A DNA stretch of 7,626 nt from Comamonadaceae bacterium (GCA_947484245.1 CANKOT010000106.1:1-7626), one strand, 5' to 3'. Shown: positions 1 to 7,096, counted from the first letter of the stretch. Notes: a model not told the origin generated them from the letters alone. Numbers and translations: made by a program.

Positions 1-1
1 C

Positions 2-2866
2 ATGAAACGGATGCTGATCAACGCCACGCAGGCTGAAGAACGCCGCTTGGCCATCGTCGATGGACAAAAACTCCTCGACTACGAAATTGAAATTGAAGGC
101 CGCGAACAACGCAAAGGCAACATCTACAAAGCCGTTGTCACCCGCGTCGAACCCTCTTTAGAGGCCTGCTTCGTCGACTACGGCGAAGAGCGCCACGGCT
201 TCTTGCCCTTCAAAGAAATCTCCCGCCAATACTTCGCCGAAGGCGTTCCCGTTAGCCAAGCGCGCATCAACGATGTGATTCGCGAAGGCCAAGAACTCTT
301 GGTGCAAGTGGAAAAAGAAGAGCGTGGCAACAAGGGCGCCGCCCTCACCACGTTCATCAGCTTGGCGGGCCGCTATGTGGTCTTGATGCCCAACAACCCC
401 CGGGGTGGTGGTGTTAGCCGACGCATTGAAGGCGACGACCGCGCAGAACTCAAAGAAGCCATGGACCAACTGGAATATCCCAAAGGGATGTCCATCATTG
501 CACGCACAGCTGGCATTGGCCGCAGCGCACCAGAATTACAGTGGGACTTGAACTATTTGCTCAAGTTGTGGACCGCCATTGACGGCGCCACACAAGGTGC
601 CAAAGGCGCTTTCCTGATTTACCAAGAATCCAGCTTGGTGATTCGTGCCATTCGCGACTACTTCAACAGCGACATTGGCGACATTCTGATCGACACCGAC
701 GACATCTACGAACAAGCTCAGCAGTTCATGAGCCACGTGATGCCCGAGTTCGCACCTCGTGTGAAGCGCTACCGCGACGATGCACCTTTGTTCAGCCGCT
801 TCCAAATTGAGCACCAAATTGAATCGGCTTATGCTCGCACGGTGCAATTGCCTTCAGGCGGCGCCATCGTGATTGACCACACCGAAGCCTTGGTGTCGGT
901 TGACGTCAACTCTGCACGTGCCATCAAAGGCGGCGACATCGAAGAAACCGCCACACGCACCAACCTAGAAGCGGCCGACGAAGTAGCCCGCCAAATGCGT
1001 TTGCGCGATTTGGGTGGCTTGATCGTCATCGACTTCATTGACATGGAAGAGTCCCGCAATCGCCGTGACGTTGAGAACCGCCTGCGTGATGCTTTGCGTC
1101 AAGACCGTGCACGCGTACAGTTTGGCTCCATCAGCAAATTCGGCCTCCTAGAGATGAGCCGCCAGCGCTTGAAGCCCGCCTTGTCTGAAGGCTCTTCAAT
1201 CCCCTGCCCTCGTTGCGGTGGCTCTGGCCACGTTCGCGACACCGAGAGCTCTGCCTTGCAAATTTTGCGCATCATTCAAGAAGAGTCCATGAAGGACAAC
1301 ACCGCCGCAGTGCACGCACAAGTGCCTGTCGAAGTGGCTTCTTTCTTGTTGAACGAAAAGCGTCCCGAGATTGCAAAGATTGAATTGAAACAGCGCATCA
1401 ACGTGCTGTTGGTGCCCAATAAATCTCTGGAAACGCCTCACTACAAGCTAGAGCGTCTGAAGCACGACGATCCGCGCTTGGACCACATTGAAGCCAGCTA
1501 CACCATGGCCGAGGAAATAGAAGACCCGACCACGGTGACACGTCGTTCGCAAGAACCGACCAATCGCCAAACACCCGTGATCAAGGGCGTTTTGCCAGAC
1601 GCACCAGCACCAGCGGCCTTGCCAAAATCAGAAGCCATCAAGCCCAGCAAAGCTGACTCAGTTCAAGCTGCTGCCAAGCCGCAAAGCAGCGGCGGTTTCT
1701 TTGGTTGGTTGAAACGGTTGTTGGGTAGCGAGCCGGAAGTTCAAGCCCAAGCTGAGCCCGCCAAAAATGTTGGCAAGCGCGGCGAGCGCACAAGCAAAGA
1801 CGGTGAACGCGGTGAGCGCGGAGAGCGAAGTGGCGATCGACGTCGAGGCGGCCGAGGCGGACGTCGAGGTGATCGCAACGAAGCAGTCACCGCAGAACGC
1901 ACTGAAAAAACAGAGCGCAATGACAACACAGAAACGCGAACACCGCGCGAAAACAGTGGCAATCGCCGGAACGATCGCTCTGGCCAGCGTGGAGACAGAG
2001 CCGAACGTGGCGAGCGCAGAGAAAACGCCAACGCCAACCAAACTGCGCTTGATCCCCAAAATGCAAGCACCGAAGGCCTCGACACAAACCCAGCAGAGCA
2101 GCGCTCCGAAGCTCGTTCTGAAAGAGCGCCTCGTGGCGAGGGCAGACGCGAGCGCGGTGAAGGCCGCCGCGAACGCGGTGAGCGCCGCAACCCAAGCTCT
2201 GAAAATGCAGGCCCCGCTCAAGCTGAGTTGAACTACAACAACGACAGCCAGCCCAATGGCCAAACAGAGGGCGCTGCTCAAGAGTCAGAGCGACAAGATG
2301 GCGTCAATGCATCACCTGAACGCAGAGAACGTCGCTCGCGCGACCGTTATGGCCGTGACCGCAGAGAACGCAATCCCAACGCGGACAACCTAAACGACGC
2401 CAACAGCGACTCCTACACCGACGCCAACAGCAACCTCAGCGCCGGGGAACACCAGCAAGCTGAAGGCTCTACCAGTGAAGGTCAAACACCAGATGTGGCA
2501 CCCGTCACACGCTCCTACTTTGACCGTACGGCCAGTGCAACAACACCCGCTTCAGTCAACACGCCTGCGCAAACAGCGTCATCGCCTGAAACACCATCTG
2601 CCGCCAAGCAGTCTGCAAGCGGCCTACCCAAAGTTCAAGCCTTTGAATTGCCTATCGCAAGCCTTGTGCAAGTCGCAGAAAGCTCAGGTTTGCAGTGGGT
2701 CAACTCTGACCCAGCGAAAATTGCACAAGTTCAAGCGGCCATCGCTGCAGAACCCAAGCCAGTGCATGTTCCGCGTGTAAGGCCGCCCGCTGTGGTTCTC
2801 GATGAAGGTCCTTTGGTTTTGGTTGAAACTCGCAAAGACTTAAGCGAAATGAAACTGCCTTTCTAA
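2..2866 (+). CDS. rne: Ribonuclease E, complete (954 aa)
   Basis: Essential endoribonuclease that starts mRNA decay and processes rRNA and tRNA precursors, usually at the inner membrane as the degradosome core. The MKRMLINATQ start is the classical RNase E N-terminus, so the gene is complete although only one base precedes it. An S1 domain lies at about residues 36-125. The 5'-sensor region holds RTAGIG at 168-173. The DNase I-like catalytic part has the two metal-binding aspartates, Asp301 (SVDVNSARA) and Asp344 (IVIDFIDM). The Zn-link motif CPRC is at 402-405, and the small domain follows to about 500. The C-terminal half is low-complexity. It has a short amphipathic stretch (GGFFGWLKRLLG, 564-575) that fits a membrane-targeting helix, Arg-rich tracts (about 592-730 and 772-791), an Asn/Asp/Ser-rich spacer (about 791-830), and a non-repetitive end block (about 876-954). 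Length is near the E. coli protein (1061 aa). The paralogue RNase G is ruled out by the long tail. The promoter and leader, where RNase E commonly autoregulates, lie outside the window. Confidence 0.97.
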   Translation: MKRMLINATQAEERRLAIVDGQKLLDYEIEIEGREQRKGNIYKAVVTRVEPSLEACFVDYGEERHGFLPFKEISRQYFAEGVPVSQARINDVIREGQELLVQVEKEERGNKGAALTTFISLAGRYVVLMPNNPRGGGVSRRIEGDDRAELKEAMDQLEYPKGMSIIARTAGIGRSAPELQWDLNYLLKLWTAIDGATQGAKGAFLIYQESSLVIRAIRDYFNSDIGDILIDTDDIYEQAQQFMSHVMPEFAPRVKRYRDDAPLFSRFQIEHQIESAYARTVQLPSGGAIVIDHTEALVSVDVNSARAIKGGDIEETATRTNLEAADEVARQMRLRDLGGLIVIDFIDMEESRNRRDVENRLRDALRQDRARVQFGSISKFGLLEMSRQRLKPALSEGSSIPCPRCGGSGHVRDTESSALQILRIIQEESMKDNTAAVHAQVPVEVASFLLNEKRPEIAKIELKQRINVLLVPNKSLETPHYKLERLKHDDPRLDHIEASYTMAEEIEDPTTVTRRSQEPTNRQTPVIKGVLPDAPAPAALPKSEAIKPSKADSVQAAAKPQSSGGFFGWLKRLLGSEPEVQAQAEPAKNVGKRGERTSKDGERGERGERSGDRRRGGRGGRRGDRNEAVTAERTEKTERNDNTETRTPRENSGNRRNDRSGQRGDRAERGERRENANANQTALDPQNASTEGLDTNPAEQRSEARSERAPRGEGRRERGEGRRERGERRNPSSENAGPAQAELNYNNDSQPNGQTEGAAQESERQDGVNASPERRERRSRDRYGRDRRERNPNADNLNDANSDSYTDANSNLSAGEHQQAEGSTSEGQTPDVAPVTRSYFDRTASATTPASVNTPAQTASSPETPSAAKQSASGLPKVQAFELPIASLVQVAESSGLQWVNSDPAKIAQVQAAIAAEPKPVHVPRVRPPAVVLDEGPLVLVETRKDLSEMKLPF
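1802..1828 (+). repeat. Three 9-base GER-coding tandem repeats within rne
   Basis: Three imperfect 9-base units (ggtgaacgc, ggtgagcgc, ggagagcga) each encode Gly-Glu-Arg, residues 601-609 of RNase E, at the start of the first Arg-rich tract. Differences are mostly at third codon positions, so the peptide repeat is kept while the DNA drifts. Confidence 0.7.
2141..2182 (+). repeat. 21-base tandem duplication in the Arg-rich part of rne
   Basis: Two adjacent 21-base units each encode the heptad GRRERGE (RNase E residues 714-720 and 721-727). They differ at four of 21 bases, all silent at the protein level. This looks like local expansion in a disordered RNA-binding tract, where copy number may vary between strains. 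Confidence 0.75.
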
Positions 2867-2909
2867 GAAAGTAAAAGGCAATAGCAATAGCAACGCCAAC
2901 CTCAACATC

Positions 2910-2937
2910 AAAAAAAAGGACCTGCGGGTCCTTTTTT
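2910..2937. terminator. Bidirectional intrinsic terminator between rne and hemY
   Basis: A perfect 5-bp stem GGACC/GGTCC (2918-2922 with 2927-2931) closes a TGCG loop. It is preceded by eight A (2910-2917) and followed by six T (2932-2937), which can extend the stem and give a U-tract on either strand. On the plus strand it lies 43 bases after the rne stop. On the minus strand it directly abuts the hemY TGA, whose last base is 2937. The position between two convergent genes fits shared termination. The plus-strand RNA loop, C(UGCG)G, matches the stable UNCG class. Confidence 0.88.
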
Positions 2938-4223
2938 CAATCCATCGCGGCTTTCTTTAACGCGCTCACAGCCCCCGGCAAGTCTTCTCTCTTCTCCGCA
3001 AGCTCAGCCAAGGAACGCCAAGCCTGCCTTCTTAAGCCAGGATCACTTAAAGCAGGTGCTGCTTGTGCGAGCAAGACTTGCGCCTTACCCCAGAGTTGTC
3101 GTTTTTGGCACAGGCGCCCTGCCAAATATTGCAAGAGGGGTTCGCGCGGATTGGCTTTTTGAGCAGCTTCGATCCAGACCAACCATTCACGCTCCTCTGG
3201 TGTGTCTTGCCCCTTCAAACTGCGATCTAAAACTTGAGTTAACTTCAATTGCTGAGTCGCAGATAGGTTTTGAGGCGTTGCTTGCCATCGATTCCAAATT
3301 GGGTTTAGCCAAGCTCTTGCGACAACTGGTTCACCCCCCAGACTCAACCAATGCTGAGCTGCTTGAATCGCCAATTCTGTCGATTGACGTTGCGCATCGC
3401 CCAAACGAGCCCAAAGTCGCTGCATTTGTCCTAGCTCATGCGTTTTTGAAATTAAGTCAAAAACCAAACTGCGAATCATGCTTTCTGAAGCTTCAGAAGT
3501 GAAAGCGCGATGTTTGATCAGCAACAAGGCGGTGTCTAAAGCCAGCGAGGACTCCCCCGCCAAACGAGCTGCTTTCAGCTTTAATCGCATCGCCAATGTT
3601 CGGCGAGCCACCCCCTGCGGCAAGCGATCCAACCACAGCAGACTTTCTGAAGCGTCCCTGTCGTCCAATGCCCAGCGAGCGGCACGCAGCATGCTTCCTT
3701 CCATCAGTGATTGACGCACATTGGAGGCACCACCAGACGGCTCCTGCAAGGCCAGATTGAGATGCGATTGACGTGTTGTTTTGTCATTCAGTGCATGCGC
3801 CGATTCTGCAGCCAAGATGTGTGCAACGCACCTCAAAGCGCTAGCGTGATCTAGCACTTCCCCAGCATCAGACAATGACTTTTCTCTCAGCAATACAAGC
3901 TCAGCAGATTTGCGGGCACGCAAAAATCGGCCTTCCATGAACTGCGCCAAACTGTCCAGCAACGCGCCATGGGCTGCCCGCTCCTTTTGCTGCAAACGCC
4001 AGCGCTTGGCTTGTTTGGGTAGCTCAAACATCGCTGTGAGTGCACGCTGAGCCCAATGCAGCGTCAATAAAATCAGGACCAGTGCAAATAGCACCAGATT
4101 CAGCGACAAATCCAAGCGGTAGGGCGCCCAAAAAATAGACACCGTGCCGGCATTGTTAGACGCCAATAAAGCCGTGGCAACGGCCACTGCAAACAAACTC
4201 ACGAGCCAAAGTGCTGCGCGCAT
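2937..4223 (-). CDS. hemY: HemY-type heme-biosynthesis-associated membrane protein with TPR-like body (428 aa)
   Basis: Last gene of the hem operon. It belongs by appearance to the proteobacterial HemY family (HemY_N plus tetratricopeptide-like helices), whose biochemical role is unsettled. It is unrelated to Bacillus HemY, the protoporphyrinogen oxidase, and shows no FAD-binding GxGxxG motif. Two membrane spans are visible at about residues 4-22 and 42-57, separated by a short loop with SIFWAPYRLDLSLN, as is typical of the family. From about 70 onward it is an Ala/Leu-rich run of helices, with TPR-like pairs most evident near 90-145 and 355-425 (for example WGKAQVLLAQA, then WRSLAELAEKREDLPGAVSALKKA). 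The ATG is chosen because it lies 6 bases after the hemX stop, has GGAAAG 9 bases upstream, and opens directly with the first membrane span. The TGA abuts the terminator. Predicted location is the inner membrane, with a scaffold or complex-stability role in tetrapyrrole synthesis as inference only. Confidence 0.9.
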   Translation of the reverse strand: MRAALWLVSLFAVAVATALLASNNAGTVSIFWAPYRLDLSLNLVLFALVLILLTLHWAQRALTAMFELPKQAKRWRLQQKERAAHGALLDSLAQFMEGRFLRARKSAELVLLREKSLSDAGEVLDHASALRCVAHILAAESAHALNDKTTRQSHLNLALQEPSGGASNVRQSLMEGSMLRAARWALDDRDASESLLWLDRLPQGVARRTLAMRLKLKAARLAGESSLALDTALLLIKHRAFTSEASESMIRSLVFDLISKTHELGQMQRLWARLGDAQRQSTELAIQAAQHWLSLGGEPVVARAWLNPIWNRWQATPQNLSATQQLKLTQVLDRSLKGQDTPEEREWLVWIEAAQKANPREPLLQYLAGRLCQKRQLWGKAQVLLAQAAPALSDPGLRRQAWRSLAELAEKREDLPGAVSALKKAAMD

Positions 4224-4229
4224 GAATGA

Positions 4230-5285
4230 TTACTTTCCAGAAGACGCTGTGGCCAAAGCAGCCAAAGAGCCGTCAAGTCGGGGGATGGGGCTGCCTTTGC
4301 TCAGTGCCTGTGCCTTGTCCAACAATTGCATGGCTTGCTGAGTTTTACGCGCGCTAGGATCAAAGTATTTTTTCAAAGCGGCTGAGACGGCTTGTAAGTC
4401 AGCACGTGCTGCATCATTTTGGCGAGCCAATAGACCCAGTCGAGCATTGAGCAGTTTGAGTTTCAAATTCTCGCGCAAGAAAAAGCCTTGCTCGGGGGCG
4501 AGCAGTGCCGCTTCTGGGCTATCGATTCGGCTAACACGCAACAAACCTCTGGCTTCAATCAAAACTCTGTCAATCACTGGCTTCCACCAAGCTGATTGAG
4601 GTGTGGCGACAGAGTCGTTTTCTGCAGGCTTGGAAGGATTGACAGTGGGCCTGATCAATTCATTGGCGAGGGGAATTTCATCGGCCAAGGCCACAATGTC
4701 GTCCAACACCAAAAGCATGCCTGGCAGATCTGCAATTTGGACAGATTTAACCAACTCAAGATCCCGATCGATGGCTCTTTGAATGGTGATCAAGCGGGGG
4801 TTGGATGCTCTTTGGAGTCTCGACTGGGCCGTTTTCAAGACACCCAAAAGAGGCTCCAAACTGCTCGTGAGCTGCGCTTGCTGCTGCGCCAAACGCAGGG
4901 AAGACTCAATGTCCATGACCAAGTTTTCATCACGCGAACGCGACAAAGATTGAATCAAATCCTCTAATTGCGCTCGCTGCAGGGTTGCCTCGCCCAATCT
5001 AGACTCGACCAAGGCCATTCTGGAAGCACTGTCTTTGACGCTGTCTTGAGCTTGCTTGGCCCAGGCTTTGGCTTCTAATGATTGCTGGCCGGCATCTGCA
5101 CTTTGCCTGGCCAGCTGGCCTTGAATGCGAGAGAGCTTCTCCCAAAGCAAGCCGCTGAAAACAAGCGCAAGCACTGCCAGTGCAACTGGCAACCAGAATG
5201 TCAGGGGCCGACGTGACGGTGGCTGCAACTGCGGCGGTGCAGCTGCAGCTGGGCCGGTGGTTTCGTTGGTATTTTCGGAGCTCAT
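4230..5285 (-). CDS. hemX: HemX-type membrane protein with one span and a coiled coil (351 aa)
   Basis: HemX-family protein (PF04375 type), often misnamed uroporphyrinogen-III C-methyltransferase because of its position beside hemD. I see no SAM-binding methyltransferase motifs. The first 27 residues are a Thr/Ala/Pro/Gln-rich cytoplasmic tail. One membrane span follows at about 28-46 (LTFWLPVALAVLALVFSGL), then a long Gln/Ala/Glu-rich coiled coil at about 47-115, then a helical domain with the ENLVMDIESSLRLAQQQAQL and LPGMLLVLDDIVALADEIPL segments usual in the family. Topology suggests a bulk periplasmic domain. The start at 5285 is preferred over an upstream in-frame ATG at 5414, which would add 43 residues lying wholly inside hemD. 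The chosen ATG overlaps the hemD stop as ATGA, indicating translational coupling; no good Shine-Dalgarno precedes it. It ends 6 bases before hemY. A scaffolding role with HemY in heme synthesis is inferred. Confidence 0.9.
   Translation of the reverse strand: MSSENTNETTGPAAAAPPQLQPPSRRPLTFWLPVALAVLALVFSGLLWEKLSRIQGQLARQSADAGQQSLEAKAWAKQAQDSVKDSASRMALVESRLGEATLQRAQLEDLIQSLSRSRDENLVMDIESSLRLAQQQAQLTSSLEPLLGVLKTAQSRLQRASNPRLITIQRAIDRDLELVKSVQIADLPGMLLVLDDIVALADEIPLANELIRPTVNPSKPAENDSVATPQSAWWKPVIDRVLIEARGLLRVSRIDSPEAALLAPEQGFFLRENLKLKLLNARLGLLARQNDAARADLQAVSAALKKYFDPSARKTQQAMQLLDKAQALSKGSPIPRLDGSLAALATASSGK
4233..4238 (-). promoter_or_regulatory. Ribosome binding site of hemY
   Basis: GGAAAG on the minus strand, 9 bases before the hemY ATG at 4223, lies inside the last codons of hemX, just before its TAA. 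It is the clearest Shine-Dalgarno-like site in the operon and supports the chosen hemY start. It also implies that hemY translation begins while ribosomes finish hemX. Confidence 0.6.
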
Positions 5286-6064
5286 GTGAGAGATTTTATA
5301 GATGCCAGCAATGAACTGAAGCCAGGCGGGGCAATAGAAACAAAGCCCCAGCCCTTTTGTTGAGCCAAATCGGCCATTCTGGGATGCGTGACGGTGGCTT
5401 TGGCGGTCGCCCAATTGGCATCAGGACATTGATTCATCAGGGTTTGCAAAGCAGCCGAGCTGCTGAACAACCAAATGGCACCCTCCGCGATGAATTGATT
5501 GACTTGTGCTTTTTGCAAGGCCGTCAATTGAGCAGCGCTTCGCTGATAAGCCGCAATGGTGGCGACATGGACTTGCGATTTTTCAAGCTCTTGTGCAAGC
5601 CAATCGCGCCCCGCAGCATTTCCTGATTCATCCGCTCCCCTCACAAACAAGACGTTCATGCCAGGCGTCACCTGCGGTAAAACCACCTCCCACAAATTTT
5701 CTGAATCGAGCTGCTTGGCGTGCAACGCTGGTTGGTCAATTTGCGCAACAGGCACCCCACACAGCGCCAGTGCGGCCGCGGTACCAGGACCTGTACACCA
5801 AGCGCGAGCGCCGCTTTGAAAATGCGCCACCCACTCTGACCGATCTTCCTGCGCTTGCGCCAAAAATCGAACCGCATTGGCACTGACGAACATCACAGCT
5901 TGACTGCGCTTGATTTGGACCAAGGCCTCCAGTGTTGTTTGCGCATTTAGAAACGCAGACAACTCTAGCAGCGGAAATTCAATGGCCTCATAACCTGCAT
6001 CGTGCAATGGCTGAACCCAAGAGCTCGCATCTTGCTTTGGCCGGGTTATCACGATTTGAGGCAT
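5282..6064 (-). CDS. hemD: Uroporphyrinogen-III synthase (260 aa)
   Basis: Cytosolic enzyme that inverts ring D of hydroxymethylbilane and closes the macrocycle to uroporphyrinogen III, the branch point to heme, siroheme and cobalamin. Sequence conservation is low in this family, but the usual marks are present in order: VITRP at 5-9, FVSANAVR at 59-66, GPGTAAAL at 92-99, the DSENL segment at 120-124, FVRGADESG at 140-148, YQR at 173-175, LFSSSAA at 199-205, and the final helix with HPRMADLAQQKGW at 227-239. Together these fit the two-lobed HemD fold. Length is normal for a stand-alone enzyme, not fused to HemC, CobA or HemX. It starts 20 bases after hemC with no clear Shine-Dalgarno; a five-codon minicistron fills the gap. 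It overlaps hemX by 4 bases. Confidence 0.95.
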   Translation of the reverse strand: MPQIVITRPKQDASSWVQPLHDAGYEAIEFPLLELSAFLNAQTTLEALVQIKRSQAVMFVSANAVRFLAQAQEDRSEWVAHFQSGARAWCTGPGTAAALALCGVPVAQIDQPALHAKQLDSENLWEVVLPQVTPGMNVLFVRGADESGNAAGRDWLAQELEKSQVHVATIAAYQRSAAQLTALQKAQVNQFIAEGAIWLFSSSAALQTLMNQCPDANWATAKATVTHPRMADLAQQKGWGFVSIAPPGFSSLLASIKSLT

Positions 6065-6067
6065 GGT

Positions 6068-6085
6068 TTAGGTGTTAGCGGGCAT
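6068..6085 (-). other. Five-codon minicistron between hemC and hemD (MPANT)
   Basis: The hemC stop reads TAATG on the minus strand, so its last A begins an ATG. This opens ATG CCC GCT AAC ACC TAA, which ends only 3 bases before the hemD ATG and is in the same frame as hemD. Neither the mini-ORF nor hemD has a strong Shine-Dalgarno. It could pass ribosomes from hemC to hemD by stop-start reinitiation, or be chance; the peptide itself is unlikely to have a function. Confidence 0.3.
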
Positions 6086-7014
6086 TAGTGTGCACCACCA
6101 CGCTTGAGATCTGCCGCCACCCGATCCCCCAGCGCTTCAGCTTGCTGAAGGTCATTGACCTGCCCAGATAGCTGCGCTGTGACCAAACTGGCTTCCCCCT
6201 CAGGATTGCCCCATGCCGCTCGCAAATTCAAAATTTGTCCCGATAAAGTGGCATGCGCTGCCAAGGGCATGGAGCAACTGCCCCCCATGGCACGACTAAC
6301 GGCACGCTCAGCCGCCACAGCCAGCCAAGATGTTGGGTGGACCAAGGGCTTCAAGGCCTCGAGCAAATCGCTGCGACCAGTGCAAATTTCAATGCCTAAA
6401 GCGCCTTGACCGGCCGCCGGCAACATTTGATCGGTTTCAAAAATATGGCGAATTCGGTCAGTGAGTTTTAAGCGTTTCAACCCAGCTGCCGCCAAGACAA
6501 TGCCCGAATACTGGCCTTCATCCAGTTTCCGTAAGCGGGTGTCCAAATTGCCACGCAGGGGCTCAATTTTTAAATCGGGTCGGAGGGCTCGAATCAAAAC
6601 GGTTCGTCTGAGACTTGAAGTGCCCACCACAGCGCCTTGGGGTAAATCCATGAGTGTTGGATATTGGGCTGAAACCCAAGCGTCTCTGGGGTCTTCGCGT
6701 TCCATGACGCAGGCCAATTCAAATCCTTCGGGCATGTCCATCGGCACATCCTTTAAAGAATGCACAGCGATGTCGGCTCGCCCCTCCGACAAAGCCACCT
6801 CCAATTCCTTGACAAACAGACCTTTGCCGCCCACCTTGCTAAGGCTGCGATCCAATATTTGATCACCCTGTGTGGTCATCCCCAGCCGATGCACGGTGTA
6901 TCCACGAGACTGCAATAAAGCCTGCACGTGCTCTGCTTGCCACATAGCCAAACGGCTTTCGCGTGTGGCAATCACAATGGGACGTTGTAAATTGGATGAA
7001 AAAGGAGGGTTCAA
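6085..7014 (-). CDS. hemC: Hydroxymethylbilane synthase (porphobilinogen deaminase), non-AUG start
   Basis: Cytosolic enzyme that polymerises four porphobilinogens on a covalent dipyrromethane cofactor to give hydroxymethylbilane. Motifs, numbered from the TTG at 7014: [16 protein letters not shown] (15-30), [11 protein letters not shown] (62-72), [10 protein letters not shown] with the catalytic aspartate Asp89 (82-91), GTSSLRR (131-137), [12 protein letters not shown] (153-164), [10 protein letters not shown] (198-207), and [12 protein letters not shown] with the cofactor-binding Cys247 (244-255). All key residues are intact. No ATG lies in frame between the upstream stop (TAG, 7056-7054) and the conserved first strand. 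The next in-frame ATG, in RLAMWQ, would remove conserved sequence. Candidate starts are TTG at 7014 (309 aa, AGG 8 bases upstream; preferred), TTG at 7041 and TTG at 7050 (321 aa). First gene of the hemCDXY operon, divergent from argH. Function is certain; the start is uncertain. Confidence 0.93.
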   Translation of the reverse strand: MNPPFSSNLQRPIVIATRESRLAMWQAEHVQALLQSRGYTVHRLGMTTQGDQILDRSLSKVGGKGLFVKELEVALSEGRADIAVHSLKDVPMDMPEGFELACVMEREDPRDAWVSAQYPTLMDLPQGAVVGTSSLRRTVLIRALRPDLKIEPLRGNLDTRLRKLDEGQYSGIVLAAAGLKRLKLTDRIRHIFETDQMLPAAGQGALGIEICTGRSDLLEALKPLVHPTSWLAVAAERAVSRAMGGSCSMPLAAHATLSGQILNLRAAWGNPEGEASLVTAQLSGQVNDLQQAEALGDRVAADLKRGGAH

Positions 7015-7050
7015 ACCATTAACCTGTTTGTAAATTTTCAAGCTCAGCAA

Positions 7051-7059
7051 ATGCTAGCA
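7051..7059 (-). promoter_or_regulatory. Possible extended -10 element of the hem operon promoter
   Basis: On the minus strand TGC-TAGCAT (7059-7051) resembles an extended -10 (TGn plus four of six matches to TATAAT). There is no recognisable -35 at normal spacing. Transcription would begin near 7044, giving a leader of about 30 bases to the TTG at 7014 but almost none to the TTG at 7050. This is a weak match and could be chance; it is listed because the operon must have a promoter in or near this short gap. Confidence 0.22.
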
Positions 7060-7090
7060 CGAGTGAAGATCATGGTATCTGCAAACCCGA

Positions 7091-7096
7091 TAAAAT
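7091..7096 (+). promoter_or_regulatory. Probable -10 element of argH, possibly giving a leaderless mRNA
   Basis: TAAAAT matches the -10 consensus at five of six bases and ends 6 bases before the argH ATG at 7103. The expected transcription start therefore falls on or next to the A of the start codon. No Shine-Dalgarno sequence lies between the box and the ATG (ctgagt). No good -35 is seen at 16-18 bases upstream, so the site may be weak or activator-dependent. Confidence 0.4.

Noticed and set aside
158..847. Two 103-aa minus-strand frames opposite the rne catalytic region
   Set aside because: Shadow frames of a highly conserved gene. The His/Ala/Val-rich translations mirror RNase E codons and show no recognisable domain.
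1658..2281. Long minus-strand frames (207, 149 and 102 aa) and a plus-strand 154-aa frame overlapping the rne tail
   Set aside because: They lie opposite or out of frame with the Arg/Glu/Ala-rich repeats, where codon composition removes stop codons. Their translations are compositionally biased and match no family I recognise, while the rne frame is continuous.
2879..2894. Short CAATAG CAATAG CAAC repeat after the rne stop
   Set aside because: Two six-base units are too few to call a functional repeat. The gap to the terminator is only about 43 bases and contains nothing else recognisable.
3056..3502. 148-aa plus-strand frame opposite hemY
   Set aside because: It is antisense to the TPR-like part of hemY, has no ribosome binding site, and its product matches nothing recognisable.
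5286..5414. A longer hemX start at 5414 adding 43 residues
   Set aside because: The extension lies entirely within hemD and has no membrane or signal features. The ATGA start at 5285 gives the usual HemX layout of a polar tail followed by one span.
7001..7010. Strong Shine-Dalgarno-like sequence (aaaggagggt) on the plus strand
   Set aside because: It lies antisense to the hemC N-terminus, and I see no plus-strand frame with a suitable start just downstream. It is probably a chance effect of hemC Pro-Pro-Phe codons.
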